DNA of 15,000 nt, taken from positions 1 to 15,000 of the forward strand of contig JABUQX010021145.1 in the NCBI GenBank assembly GCA_015478945.1, given 5' to 3'. Shown in pieces: positions 1-7,950 of the stretch. A model generated the notes under the pieces. The model ran no database searches and had not been told where the DNA came from. It saw only the letters and a list, made by a program, of their open reading frames with translations. A program made the position numbers and the translations under genes. Origin of the DNA: Trachelipus rathkii (taxonomy: Eukaryota > Arthropoda > Malacostraca > Isopoda > Trachelipodidae). The number at the start of each line of letters is the position of its first letter. Within the stretch, counting starts at the first letter, position 1.

Positions 1-73
1 AACCCGAGCAGCAGTAAAAGCATAAAGGAGATACACTTGTGTATGAGTAAACGTTTCAAGTGCTTTATTCATT

Positions 74-231
74 TATTATATATTATCTATATAATATATA
101 TATATATACTATATATATATTATATGCTATACTAATTCTATTATATATATCACTATATATATATAATATATATATAGTATATAGTTTAGTATTATATATA
201 TATCATATATATATATATATATTTATATATC
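74..231. repeat. AT-rich microsatellite, interrupted
   Basis: The tract is made almost entirely of alternating A and T, broken by single C or G bases that leave imperfect runs. Its tyrosine/isoleucine-rich open frame is a by-product of reading TAT and ATA codons and is not a gene. The flanking DNA at 1-73 is unique, with no recognisable content. Confidence 0.95.
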
Positions 232-337
232 ATGAGCCTCATAAATGCATGGGATGTTCAGTTTATGATTGCATTGGAAACCATGTTACAGAAATACTAT
301 ATTAATAACACCTTATTTTACTAACCTTACACCTTTA

Positions 338-369
338 ATATATATATAGATATATTATATATTATATAG

Positions 370-455
<86 letters not shown>

Positions 456-468
456 TTATATATATATC
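338..468. repeat. (AT)n microsatellite
   Basis: The tract is a nearly pure AT dinucleotide with a few TT or AA phase breaks that split it into perfect sub-runs. It is self-complementary, so it could extrude hairpins. The unique spacer at 232-337 before it shows nothing recognisable. Confidence 0.95.
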
Positions 469-1110
469 TGGTTGGGTATGAGGTCAGCGACCTGCTTAAT
501 TATCCCCATAGTGTGGATTGGGCTGGTGGCACCTTGTTGCGGTACGGTGTGTGATAAACTCATTTTTGTGTGGCACGGCACATTGGGCTAATCGCGGATT
601 TTTAAAAATGCAGTGCGGTGGCGGACCCCGGCATGAAACAGAAGTCCGGTGCGACCAAAAGGATTTTTGGTAACTTTGTTTTATAATTTTTTCATTAAAC
701 TTTGTTTTCATTTTTATTGGCATAATTTTGAATGGTTGAGTCAGGTCTTTTCTTTTGGTGTTTGAGATTCATTCATGGTCTGGATGAAATTTAGTTTGTT
801 TATTTCTTAAAGATCATCTGTTGGCCGAAATCGGAATCGAAGAAAATACTTTTTTTTTTTCGAACTGAAAACATTTTAAATGTTAAAACTGTTTTATATT
901 TTTGGGTTAACGTTGAATAATGGGCGAGCCTTAGATGTCTTTAAATGTATGCGAATACACTGGAATTTTAATGCTTTTTTTTTTTTTGGGGGGGGCTAAA
1001 AAAATAAAACTTAATAAAAAAATATATATATAAAATCCGGGTCGCATCTATTAGTGTTGACAAGCTTATTTCAGTAGAAGCTAAAGACTGGATTTTTTGA
1101 AGCACTGGAA
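469..1110. other. Unique intergenic stretch, no gene recognised
   Basis: Positions 469-660 are clearly richer in G and C than the surroundings (for example GGTGGCGGACCCCGG near 619), with an abrupt edge against the AT tract before them. This may be a fragment of an older dispersed repeat, but I recognise no family. The minus-strand open frame at 496-723 has no motif and no credible start context. Homopolymers occur at 848-858 (T) and 975-994 (T run followed by a G run). A short GGAATCG near 831 resembles the hexamer inside the hAT element downstream. No RNA gene is visible. Confidence 0.5.
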
Positions 1111-1140
1111 ACATATATTAGTATATATCATATATAAGTG

Positions 1141-1173
<33 letters not shown>

Positions 1174-1286
1174 AACATAATATATATATATGATATATAT
1201 ATATATTATAATATATATTATTATATATATATAAATATATATATATATAAATATATTATATATATATATAATATATATATATATAT
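1111..1286. repeat. AT microsatellite abutting the hAT left end
   Basis: Imperfect AT repeat. Its last 8 bases, ATATATAT at 1279-1286, match the 8 bases just after the hAT right end (3496-3503), so the element may have inserted into this array. Because the sequence is repetitive, that match alone does not prove a target duplication. Confidence 0.93.
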
Positions 1287-1303
1287 TAGTGATGGGCAAA
1301 TTT

Positions 1304-1367
1304 AATCGGAATCGTAATCAGAATCGGAGGAATCGCAGAATAATCAGAGTTCGAACTCGGAATCGGT
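1304..1367 (+). repeat. Degenerate GGAATC-like subterminal repeats, left end of hAT
   Basis: Several AATCGG/GAATCG units occur in diverged form (around 1304, 1320, 1330 and 1358), followed by inverted copies such as CCGATTC at 1384 and ACGATTC at 1396. In hAT elements, short subterminal repeats commonly serve as transposase-binding sites. That role is inferred here from position only. Confidence 0.6.
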
Positions 1368-1715
1368 ATTCAGCAAATTTGTACCGATTCTTTGACGATT
1401 CTTTGGTATAAACAATCTGAAAATAATTTTTTTATTCAATCTTTGATATTTTTCAAAGACAATATTTCGAACTCTGCCGTATTAATTTTTAATTTCAGTT
1501 CTTCCTTAACTTCTATTTAATTAAAGAAAAATGGATTGAGCGGCGCATATTTACGAGTAGAGCCTCAAGATAGTCATGTTAGGATTTTCGACGTCATGGT
1601 GAGGCAACATTCTGGCAATATTTCGTTAGTCATGTTATGTAATATGTTTGTAATTATCTACCCGTGAACTCGTAAAGTGAGCTGAAATATTGCCTGTGTA
1701 GGCTTTTGTAATAAT

Positions 1716-3004
1716 TGGAGCTTATTGGAATATAAATACTATCTTGAGTTCACCTTTCACGTATCTCACACAGCATCTAATAAAAGTGATTGTCTAAAAT
1801 GTTATGGCAGATTCAATTTCAGCTAATAAAATCCATGCTTATAGGTAATGGATAACAGCACTAATATGGCTGCAGGAGTTACACCAAGCAGGATTCCAGG
1901 ATTACTTGCTTTTTACACTCTTTGCAACTAGTTCTCAAATGAAATATTTGAACAAAAAGACGTGAAAAAATATATTCATATGCAACAATCGTAGGTCATT
2001 TTAATCACTCGCTCAAGCTATTGCCGCAAGTATGAACAAATATCACCACGTAGACTTAATCTACCACAGGCACAGATTTTTCAGGATGTACAAACCGATG
2101 TAGGTAGTATCACGATGCCTTTTCAAAAATTCTTGAACAAAAGACGGCTCTCATTTTATATTGCAGTGATCATTCAAAACTGCATGCTTAGAAACAAAGG
2201 AAAGTTCTTGAAAATTGCTAAAATATTTAGAAATTTTTGGTTGAAGTGCTAGAGAAACAGCAATGAATCAAGGCATTGGCATACTCCCCCAATATGAAAA
2301 GGATTTGCAGTTTTTTTGAAAAAGAGTCAGAAAAAAGACTATTTGAGGGCCTTGGGTCTACAGTATCAGCATGGAAAAATTTCAGTAAAAAATAGATTTC
2401 AGCATTTTACTTTACTGATTAGAATCTTGTGCTTTCTACCTATCTTGATCCACGCTTGTAAATATCGAATTCCTTGAAGGAATGAATATAACATAAAAAA
2501 AGTGAAGATATTCTAAGCAATTGGATGTGCAAAGATATATGTTGTTTAAAGGAAAGGAAAACAGTTCCACTACTACTTTAAACAATCTTCAGATTCTTCC
2601 ATTTATCAACAGAATGGGCGAAAAAATTGATACTGAAGATAAAAGTTTAAACTTCAGTTTTGAAAGCGTTTTCGGAAATTTAAAGAGAGAAAAAGACTTT
2701 AAAAAACAGCAAAGAAACTCATTCCTAAGGAGAAAGACCATATATTGAAAAAACTTGAAGATGTTATACGAACTAGCCAATCATACAATATATGAGACTT
2801 TTTTAAAAATTCAGAAAGTCTTACAGTGGTGGTCATCGAATAAAGGTACTTTTCAGCATTTGGGTGTCCTTGCTCTAAAATATTTAAGCTCGGCCCCTTT
2901 TTCCGTGGAAAAGTGTGACTCTTAGAATTGGAGGATCAATTTATTCTCCTAAAATAATCGCACTCAGAAACGGGAGAAATGTTATGTTTTTATGCACTAC
3001 ATAA
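1716..3004 (+). pseudogene. hAT transposase fossil
   Basis: This is a relic of a hAT (hobo/Ac/Tam3) transposase, the nuclear enzyme that excises and reinserts the element. Blocks appear in family order but in shifting frames. LEFTFHVSHTASN (1743-1781) and VMDNSTNMAAGV (1845-1880) share a frame and match the usual sHTa.nI and vTDNa.NM blocks; the Asp of MDN corresponds to a catalytic acidic residue. An AHTLQLV-like stretch lies near 1908-1933, then EIFEQKDVKKY (1941-1973) and IVGHFNHS (1988-2011). QDVQT (2082-2096) leads into ILEQKTAL (2129-2152), which flank the place of the family's TRWNSTY motif. NLVLSTYLDPRL (2423-2458) matches LLDPRFK. The C-terminal dimerisation domain is WWSSNKGTFQHLGVLALKYL onward (2827-2922), then after a shift GGSIYSPK (2930 on), stopping at 3002-3004. 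The open stretch at 2521-2748 is the variable linker. Frameshifts and stops show long neutral decay. Confidence 0.9.
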
Positions 3005-3306
3005 TTAAAGAAGTCTGCTTTGACTGACTAAATAATATGATAATTTTGCTTCAAGATCTTTCTTTTTTAATAAAATAGAGAAGAATTTTTTCCATAAACA
3101 AAAAAATAAGAAAATTGTTTATTTACTTTTTTTTTTTTGAAATTGGCTATTTTTTCAGTGGTTTTTAAATAAAATTAAAAAAAGGTTCAATTTTATTCGC
3201 TAATTAAAAAAAATTTCTTTAGCAAAATTAAACTTAAGAGATTTCTATAACATTAATTTATAAGGTTTTTAAATATGTAAAATTAGTTGATTTAGCAAAT
3301 CTGGCA
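3005..3306. other. AT-rich 3' non-coding part of the hAT element
   Basis: This region follows the transposase stop. It has A and T homopolymers and several AATAAA-like signals (for example AATAAAAT near 3069), which could once have been the polyadenylation region of the transposase transcript. Nothing else is recognisable. Confidence 0.5.
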
Positions 3307-3307
3307 T

Positions 3308-3351
<44 letters not shown>

Positions 3352-3402
3352 TATATAAGTATATTATATATATATATATAATATATATTTTTATATATAA
3401 AG
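3307..3402. repeat. AT microsatellite inside the hAT right end
   Basis: Alternating AT run lying between the transposase 3' region and the GGAATC hexamers, still within the inferred element boundaries. It probably expanded after insertion. Confidence 0.93.
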
Positions 3403-3405
3403 AAT

Positions 3406-3485
3406 GGAATCGGAATCGGAATCGGAATCGGAATCGGCACTTTGACTGGTATCGGAATCGGCATCGGCTGGAAATTTGGAATCGC
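3406..3485 (+). repeat. GGAATC hexamer tandem repeat, right end of hAT
   Basis: About five perfect tandem GGAATC units start at 3406. A spacer and diverged units follow (ATCGGAATCGGCATCGG at 3451-3467, GGAATCGC at 3478), ending three bases before the terminal CATCACTA. On the minus strand it reads as an Arg-Phe repeat, which is an artefact. Its orientation is the same as the left-end copies rather than inverted. Confidence 0.9.
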
Positions 3486-3495
3486 TGCATCACTA

Positions 3496-3655
3496 ATATA
3501 TATTTATATATTACTGTATATATTATATATTATATATATTATATAATCATGTTATGTAATTTATTACTATATATATATATATATATATATATAATAATTA
3601 TATATATATATATAATCTATAATATATATATATAATATATATAATATAATATAAT
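3496..3655. repeat. AT microsatellite after the hAT element
   Basis: Imperfect AT repeat continuing beyond the right end of the hAT element, interrupted by ATCATGTTATGTAATTTATT near 3546. Together with 1111-1286 it may be one array split by the insertion. Confidence 0.93.
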
Positions 3656-3656
3656 T

Positions 3657-3946
3657 GCTGCGGGCTGGGCCAAATGTCACCTAGGCTGGCTGACAGTTCC
3701 ATACGACCAAATTGCCATTGCGATTTTAAGTGGCGGATGAAGCTGCCCCTTCTGGAACAAATTAGTATATTATGGCTACAAATATGAAAAAGTTAATTCT
3801 AACGTTTTACATACAATACTAAGTAATGGTAAACATTTTGATTCGTAGAATAAAATACTGGGTTACTCATTCTTATAAATTCGTTGTTGAAGAAGAATTT
3901 AAATATTTATATAATTTATTATCCATTAATAAACATTATATTCCCT
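3657..3946. other. Unique spacer before the minisatellite
   Basis: A short GC-richer patch (3657-3765) abuts the AT repeat, then unique low-GC sequence runs to the minisatellite. GACAGTTCC at 3690 resembles the first bases of the minisatellite unit but is too short to mean much. No gene, splice site or RNA structure is convincing. Confidence 0.4.
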
Positions 3947-4788
3947 GACAGTTCTTCTCAACTGCTGGTGGATGAAGAAGAAAATGCTACGACAGTTCTT
4001 CTCAACTGCTGGTGGATGAAGAAGAAAATGCTTCGACAGTTCTTCTCAACTGCTGGTGGATGAAGAAAATGCTACGACAGTTCTTCTCAACTGCTGGTGG
4101 ATGAAGAAGAAAATGCTACGACAGTTCTTCTCAACTGCTGGTGGATGAAGAAGAAAATGCTACGACAGTTCTTTTCAACTGCTGGTGGATGAAGAAGAGA
4201 ATGCTACGACAGTTCTTCTCAACTGCTGGTGGATGAAGAAAATGCTACGACAGTTCTTCTCAACTGCTGGTGGATGAAGAAGAAAATGCTACGACAGTTC
4301 TTCTCAACTGCTGGTGGATGAAGAAGAAAATGCTACGACAGTTCTTCTCAACTGCTGGTGGATGAAGAAAATGCTACGACAGTTCTTCTCAACTGCTGGG
4401 TGAAGAAGAAAATGCTTCGACAGTTCTTCTCAACTGCTGATGGATGAAGAAGAAAATGCTATGACAGTTCTTCTCAACTGCTGGTGGATGAAGAGGAAAA
4501 TGCTACGACAGTTCTTCTCAACTGCTTGTGGATGAAGAAGAAAATGCTACGACAGTTCTTCTCAACTGCTGGTGGATGAAGAAGAAAATGCTACGACAGT
4601 TCTTCTCAACTGCTGGTGGATGAAGAAGAAAATGCTTCGACAGTTCTTCTCAACTGCTGGTGGATGAAGAAAATGCTACGACAGTTCTTCTCAACTGCTG
4701 GTGGATGAAGAAGAAAATGCTACGACAGTTCTTCTCAACTGCTGGTGGATGAAGAAGAAAATGCTACGAGTTCTTCTCAACTGCTGGT
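3947..4788 (+). repeat. Minisatellite, 44/41-bp unit, about 19.5 copies
   Basis: Nineteen full units begin with GACAGTTCTTCTC at 3947, 3991, 4035, 4076, 4120, 4164, 4208, 4249, 4293, 4337, 4378, 4419, 4463, 4507, 4551, 4595, 4639, 4680 and 4724, and a partial unit starts at 4768. Most are 44 bp. Four 41-bp units (4035, 4208, 4337, 4639) lack one GAA of the internal GAAGAAGAA run, and the 41-bp unit at 4378 lost bases in GGTGGATG instead. Units differ by only a few substitutions, so the array is young or homogenised. Both lengths leave remainder 2 when divided by 3 and each unit carries GATGAA, so a TGA stop falls in frame every third unit: this is not a coding repeat. Each unit contains CAGTT-CTTCTC-AACTG, a possible 5-bp stem with a 6-base loop. 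Confidence 0.97.
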
Positions 4789-5420
4789 CAAGGAAGAAAT
4801 TTGAACGGTCTTTAGGTCCACCTTGGTCACCTCGATTTTAATTAACATATATGCAACCAAGCGTTGATGTAATTGCTGAAAGGGAGTAAGAACATAGAGC
4901 AACTTAGAAGTTATTAAAATTAGTGTGTTTTATTTTTCTCATTTATTATATACCTACTTTATAAACTACATGAAAAAATGTATATTCATATAAAATCTAA
5001 TTTATATTACAATATATATTGTTTTGTATTTTTTTTATATTGCAGGTCACGAAATTTTTTCTTATAATGATGGTCCGCAACAGCCCAAAAGGTTGAGGAA
5101 TTCTGTTCCACAACATTTCTGCTGTCTTTGGTTTTTAGGTAGGCTTACTAAAGCGGGCCAGACTTTACCCTTTCATATTTCAATATTCAACTTGTAATAC
5201 ATAGGGCCTACTTGTAGCTTCTAGGACTGTCAAAGATGTTACAGTGTTCTGCGATATTACAACCCTTTTTTTAAGAGCTAATAAGTTCATCAGCTTGTAT
5301 TGCTTATTTAAATTGAATTAAATGCTGAAGACAACCATATGACATAGATTCCTTTCCAAGCTCATATAGTATTTTTAGTAGCTCTGGCACTAACTCTTCC
5401 CCCTTTTTATTCCCACCTAT
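4789..5420. other. Unique stretch after the minisatellite
   Basis: Low-GC unique DNA. Its only point of interest is a splice-acceptor-like site and short open stretch, listed separately at 5018-5197. The rest shows no motif. Confidence 0.4.
5018..5197 (+). other. Weak candidate splice acceptor and short terminal exon
   Basis: A pyrimidine-rich tract ending TTTTTTTTATATTGCAG (to 5045) looks like a 3' splice site. The frame starting CAC at 5048 stays open for 49 codons (HEIFSYNDGPQQPKR and onward) to TAA at 5195-5197. I do not recognise the peptide. A GTAGGC at 5151 could alternatively act as a donor. An acceptor of this quality and a 49-codon open run can both arise by chance in AT-rich DNA, so this is a low-confidence note. 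Confidence 0.15.
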
Positions 5421-5421
5421 T

Positions 5422-5570
5422 TATATATATATTATATATATATATATTATATATATATATATATAATATTATATATATATATATATATTATATATATATA
5501 TATATTATATATATATAGTATATATAATATAATATATATATATATATATAATATATATCTATATAATTAT
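5422..5570. repeat. AT microsatellite
   Basis: Alternating AT with phase breaks giving TATATTATATA-type junctions. Confidence 0.95.
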
Positions 5571-5720
5571 CGTATTTAAGTTAAGTTGCTTTTACAGATA
5601 GGCACCAAAAAATTGGTTTAAGGCCTTTAAATTCCATAAATTTGACGCTCATTCCAGTGTTCGCGTAACAACGATGTTTTGTATTTTCATTGTAATTTAA
5701 TTTATTTAACATTTAAAACC
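5571..5720. other. Unique spacer
   Basis: Low-GC DNA between two AT tracts, including GATAGGCACCAAAAAATTGG near 5597. No gene or repeat family recognised. Confidence 0.4.
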
Positions 5721-5818
5721 TATATATATATATATTACTATATATAATAATATATATATTATATATATATATATAGTATATATATATATATTAATATATA
5801 TTATTTATATATATATAT
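5721..5818. repeat. AT microsatellite
   Basis: Imperfect AT repeat with TAATAATA and TTAATA interruptions. Confidence 0.94.
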
Positions 5819-5910
5819 TTGAAGTATAGGCATAAACAAGGCTTGTATTTTAGTCTCTTATGGTTCAAAAGATTTTCTACTATAGCAAGTAATGTTGTGG
5901 CTTTGGGGAA

Positions 5911-6041
5911 TATATATAATATAAATAGTATATATATATATATAATATTAATATATATATATATATAATATATATAATAATATATATATATATATCCTTA
6001 TATAATATATAAATACAAATATATATAACATATATATATAG
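5911..6041. repeat. AT microsatellite
   Basis: Imperfect AT repeat broken by TATCCTTATA near 5995. The minus-strand Ile/Tyr open frame across it is an artefact of the repeat. Confidence 0.94.
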
Positions 6042-6328
6042 TTTGAATTGGTTTCCCTTGATTGAAAGGCACTCGCGTTGAAAGCTTTCCTTGATTATCA
6101 CCTTATCGTTTTAAAACCTTCGAGAGAAAAGGTTGGGAAGAGCGAGGCCATTTTGCAGCAGTTTTCTTCAGTTCAGACTGTACAGATCGTTTCGCGTTTT
6201 CTGTAATCTTAAAACTGCATGGAGAAAGAATTTTTTAAAATTTTGGGTTTCCCAAATAAACCATTTGCGTATCTAAAAGAATAAACAAGTCACATTTTCA
6301 TTAAAAAACAACCTTATAGCTCTCCTCA
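6042..6328. other. Unique spacer
   Basis: Moderate-GC unique DNA between an AT tract and a CT/AT compound repeat. No coding signature or known element recognised. Confidence 0.4.
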
Positions 6329-6366
<38 letters not shown>

Positions 6367-6450
6367 CTATATATATATATATATAATAGTAAGTAGATTA
6401 TATATATATATTATATAATATATTATATATATATATATATATATATAAAG
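6329..6450. repeat. Compound (CT)n-(AT)n microsatellite
   Basis: About 13 perfect TC units (6329-6355) run directly into an AT array that continues to 6450, with one non-AT interruption (AGTAAGTAGATT) near 6388. Confidence 0.95.
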
Positions 6451-6655
6451 ATATATTTAGTTTCATATTCATACTAAGTAAAGTTATTTAGAAATTTATT
6501 TTCACCAGAAAAAAAAAGGTTAATATAGGTATTATAGATAGATATAATAACATTTTATTACTCCAATAACGGATGTGTCATCATGTCTCTTCACATTAAT
6601 ATAAGAAATTTGCTCTCATTTTTTTATTTTGAAACTGAATGAGTTGAACACGAGT
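6451..6655. other. Unique AT-rich spacer
   Basis: Low-GC unique DNA with an A run at 6510-6518. No gene or element recognised. Confidence 0.4.
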
Positions 6656-6771
6656 TTTATATATAATTATTATATATATACTTTCACTCTACTTCTCATA
6701 ATATATATATATAATAAAAATATATATATATATATATTAATAATATATATTTATATATATTTATATATATC

Positions 6772-6805
<34 letters not shown>

Positions 6806-6928
6806 ATATAATATATATAAGCTAGACTTAGATATATTTAATCCATCTTCCTATTTATCCTATTTATCTATTAGCATTATAATGTATATATAAATATATA
6901 TATAAATATATTCTTATATATATATTGA
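6656..6928. repeat. AT microsatellite cluster
   Basis: AT repeats at about 6656-6820 and 6883-6928, separated by a pyrimidine-rich spacer with ATTTATCCTATTTATC. The Ile/Tyr open frame over the first part is an artefact. Confidence 0.93.
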
Positions 6929-7124
6929 ATAAAAGAAAAAAGTAAAAATCTGTCATTGAAGATAACAAAAAAATTTTTATATATAAAAAGTTTATTATAT
7001 TTTTCTCTTAACAGCAAAATAATGATAAATTCATCGTTTTATATTGTGTAGCAATGATGAACCGAGTTGAACACTCTTACACCGATTTCTTTAGCCTTTC
7101 CTTTCATGTACAATTGAGAAAAAT
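6929..7124. other. Unique spacer before the first MITE-like element
   Basis: Unique low-GC DNA. Nothing recognisable. Confidence 0.4.
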
Positions 7125-7132
7125 GTTTTGAC
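7125..7132 (+). other. Left target-site duplication of the 490-bp element
   Basis: GTTTTGAC here is repeated exactly at 7624-7631, immediately after the element. T at position 2 and A at position 7 fit the hAT target pattern NTNNNNAN. One extra G (7133) separates it from the CAGGG terminus. Confidence 0.8.
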
Positions 7133-7133
7133 G

Positions 7134-7623
7134 CAGGGATGGTACGAGAAAAAAAATCAATTGATTTTTTACTTGATTTTTGATTTTTGAATAATATATA
7201 TATAGATATAATTTATTAATTTTTTAATTTTTTTTTTGGATATTTACATAAATTTTATATTTCAATTTAAACATATAAAAAATTAAATAATAAAATCATA
7301 GGCAAGGGCTACTGCTGTTTCAAATTTCTACACTATAAAAAATGTCAGAAATGATCATGTTTCAAACATTGTTTCTTTTATTTCTGATGTAATATATTAT
7401 CATTATTAACAATTACAATGGGTAGTGTGCTAAGATCCTATACATATACATGACAAAACTTGTCTTCAGATCTTGACTCAGATATAGGGCAAGAATATTA
7501 ATCGAACTTAAAAAGAAAAGTTTGTTTACAAATTATATTTCGCGTGACGTCACGATTCTCAAAAAATCTAAAAAATCAAAAATTGATTTTTTTCTCAAAA
7601 AATCCAAAAAATTTCCAACCCTG
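7134..7623. mobile_element. Non-autonomous hAT-type element, about 490 bp
   Basis: The termini are CAGGGATGG (7134-7142) and CCAACCCTG (7615-7623), an imperfect 9-bp inverted repeat with one mismatch. The flanks carry an exact 8-bp duplication, GTTTTGAC. Both ends hold many GATTTTT/AAAAATC copies. The interior (about 7190-7520) is unique AT-rich DNA with no transposase. Positions 7529-7558 (from CAAATTATATTTCGCGTGAC) are nearly identical to the core of the 238-bp element at 7951-8188, so the two are relatives sharing a right end. A perfect TGACGTCA lies at 7545-7552. The element must have been mobilised by a transposase encoded elsewhere; the hAT fossil at 1287-3495 has different termini. Confidence 0.85.
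7545..7552. promoter_or_regulatory. Perfect CRE-like palindrome in the element
   Basis: TGACGTCA is the consensus cAMP-response element bound by CREB/ATF bZIP factors. It sits inside CGCGTGACGTCACG in the conserved core of this element family; the 238-bp relative has one-base variants (TGACGTTA and TAACGTCA). Any regulatory activity is inference. Confidence 0.35.
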
Positions 7624-7631
7624 GTTTTGAC
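7624..7631 (+). other. Right target-site duplication of the 490-bp element
   Basis: GTTTTGAC is an exact copy of 7125-7132 and directly abuts the CCCTG terminus. Confidence 0.8.
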
Positions 7632-7942
7632 CCTTTTTAGAGTAGAGAAATATCTTTCTGGCAGTGCACGTTGTGAGTATGGAATCATGTCAAGTATGGA
7701 TCTGTGACTCACGGATTTTGGATTTGAAATGGCTTTATTTTTTTCCGTTTTACATTGATTCTGGTACGCGTCATTCGCATTTCTTCATTAACGTAAAGCA
7801 GAAGTTCATTTTCAACTTCCACAATGGTTGAAAATTTTACATCAATGTTTGAGCGAAAATATTTGTAAATAAACATCACATTTTCATTATGATTAAGAGT
7901 AAGAGTAGGTGCTGTTATTAACGATGAAACTGCAATGTAGTA
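7632..7942. other. Unique spacer between the two elements
   Basis: About 310 bp of unique low-GC DNA. No coding sequence or motif recognised. Confidence 0.4.
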
Positions 7943-7950
7943 GTTAGCAC
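7943..7950 (+). other. Left target-site duplication of the fold-back MITE
   Basis: GTTAGCAC directly precedes the CAGGGATGG end and recurs exactly at 8189-8196. It fits the hAT pattern NTNNNNAN. Confidence 0.92.

Larger units (their letters stand above)
1287..3495 (+). mobile_element. Decayed hAT-superfamily DNA transposon, both ends present
   Basis: The element is about 2.2 kb. Its ends are TAGTGATG (1287-1294) and CATCACTA (3488-3495), a perfect 8-bp inverted repeat. The left end continues GGGCAAATTT, a style common among hAT termini. The flanks on both sides read ATATATAT, compatible with an 8-bp duplication of NTNNNNAN form but ambiguous inside AT repeat. Between the ends lies a frameshifted hAT transposase in plus orientation (about 1716-3004), followed by an AT-rich 3' region. 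GGAATC-type hexamers lie just inside both ends in the same orientation. The element is inactive: the reading frame is broken by many stops and shifts, and no BED zinc finger or complete N-terminus was found. Confidence 0.85.

Noticed and set aside
60..305. Ile/Tyr-rich open frames over AT repeats (also at 1081-1299, 3269-3493, 5880-6101, 6629-6811, 9453-9680)
   Set aside because: TAT/ATA codons of the microsatellites produce them. Composition is that of the repeat, with no start context or domain.
496..723. 75-codon open frame on the minus strand
   Set aside because: No recognisable motif and an irregular composition. The length is expected by chance in this GC-richer patch.
1347..1361. tRNA-like B box (GAGTTCGAACTCGG)
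   Set aside because: No A box at a suitable distance and no cloverleaf arms. It lies among diverged hexamer repeats inside the hAT left end.
2589..2780. 63-codon minus-strand open frame
   Set aside because: Shadow of the hAT transposase linker region on the plus strand.
3947..4788. CRISPR array
   Set aside because: The units are contiguous with no unique spacers and the setting is a eukaryotic repeat landscape. It is a minisatellite.
3947..4788. Coding tandem repeat protein (DSSSQLLVDEEENAT in one unit)
   Set aside because: The 44- and 41-bp units shift frame each time and a TGA falls in frame every third unit. The minus strand also carries in-unit TAG and TGA.
7522..7707. 61-codon open frame
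   Set aside because: It spans the right end of the 490-bp element and its target duplication. Lys/Phe/Ser runs come from the AAAAATC repeats.
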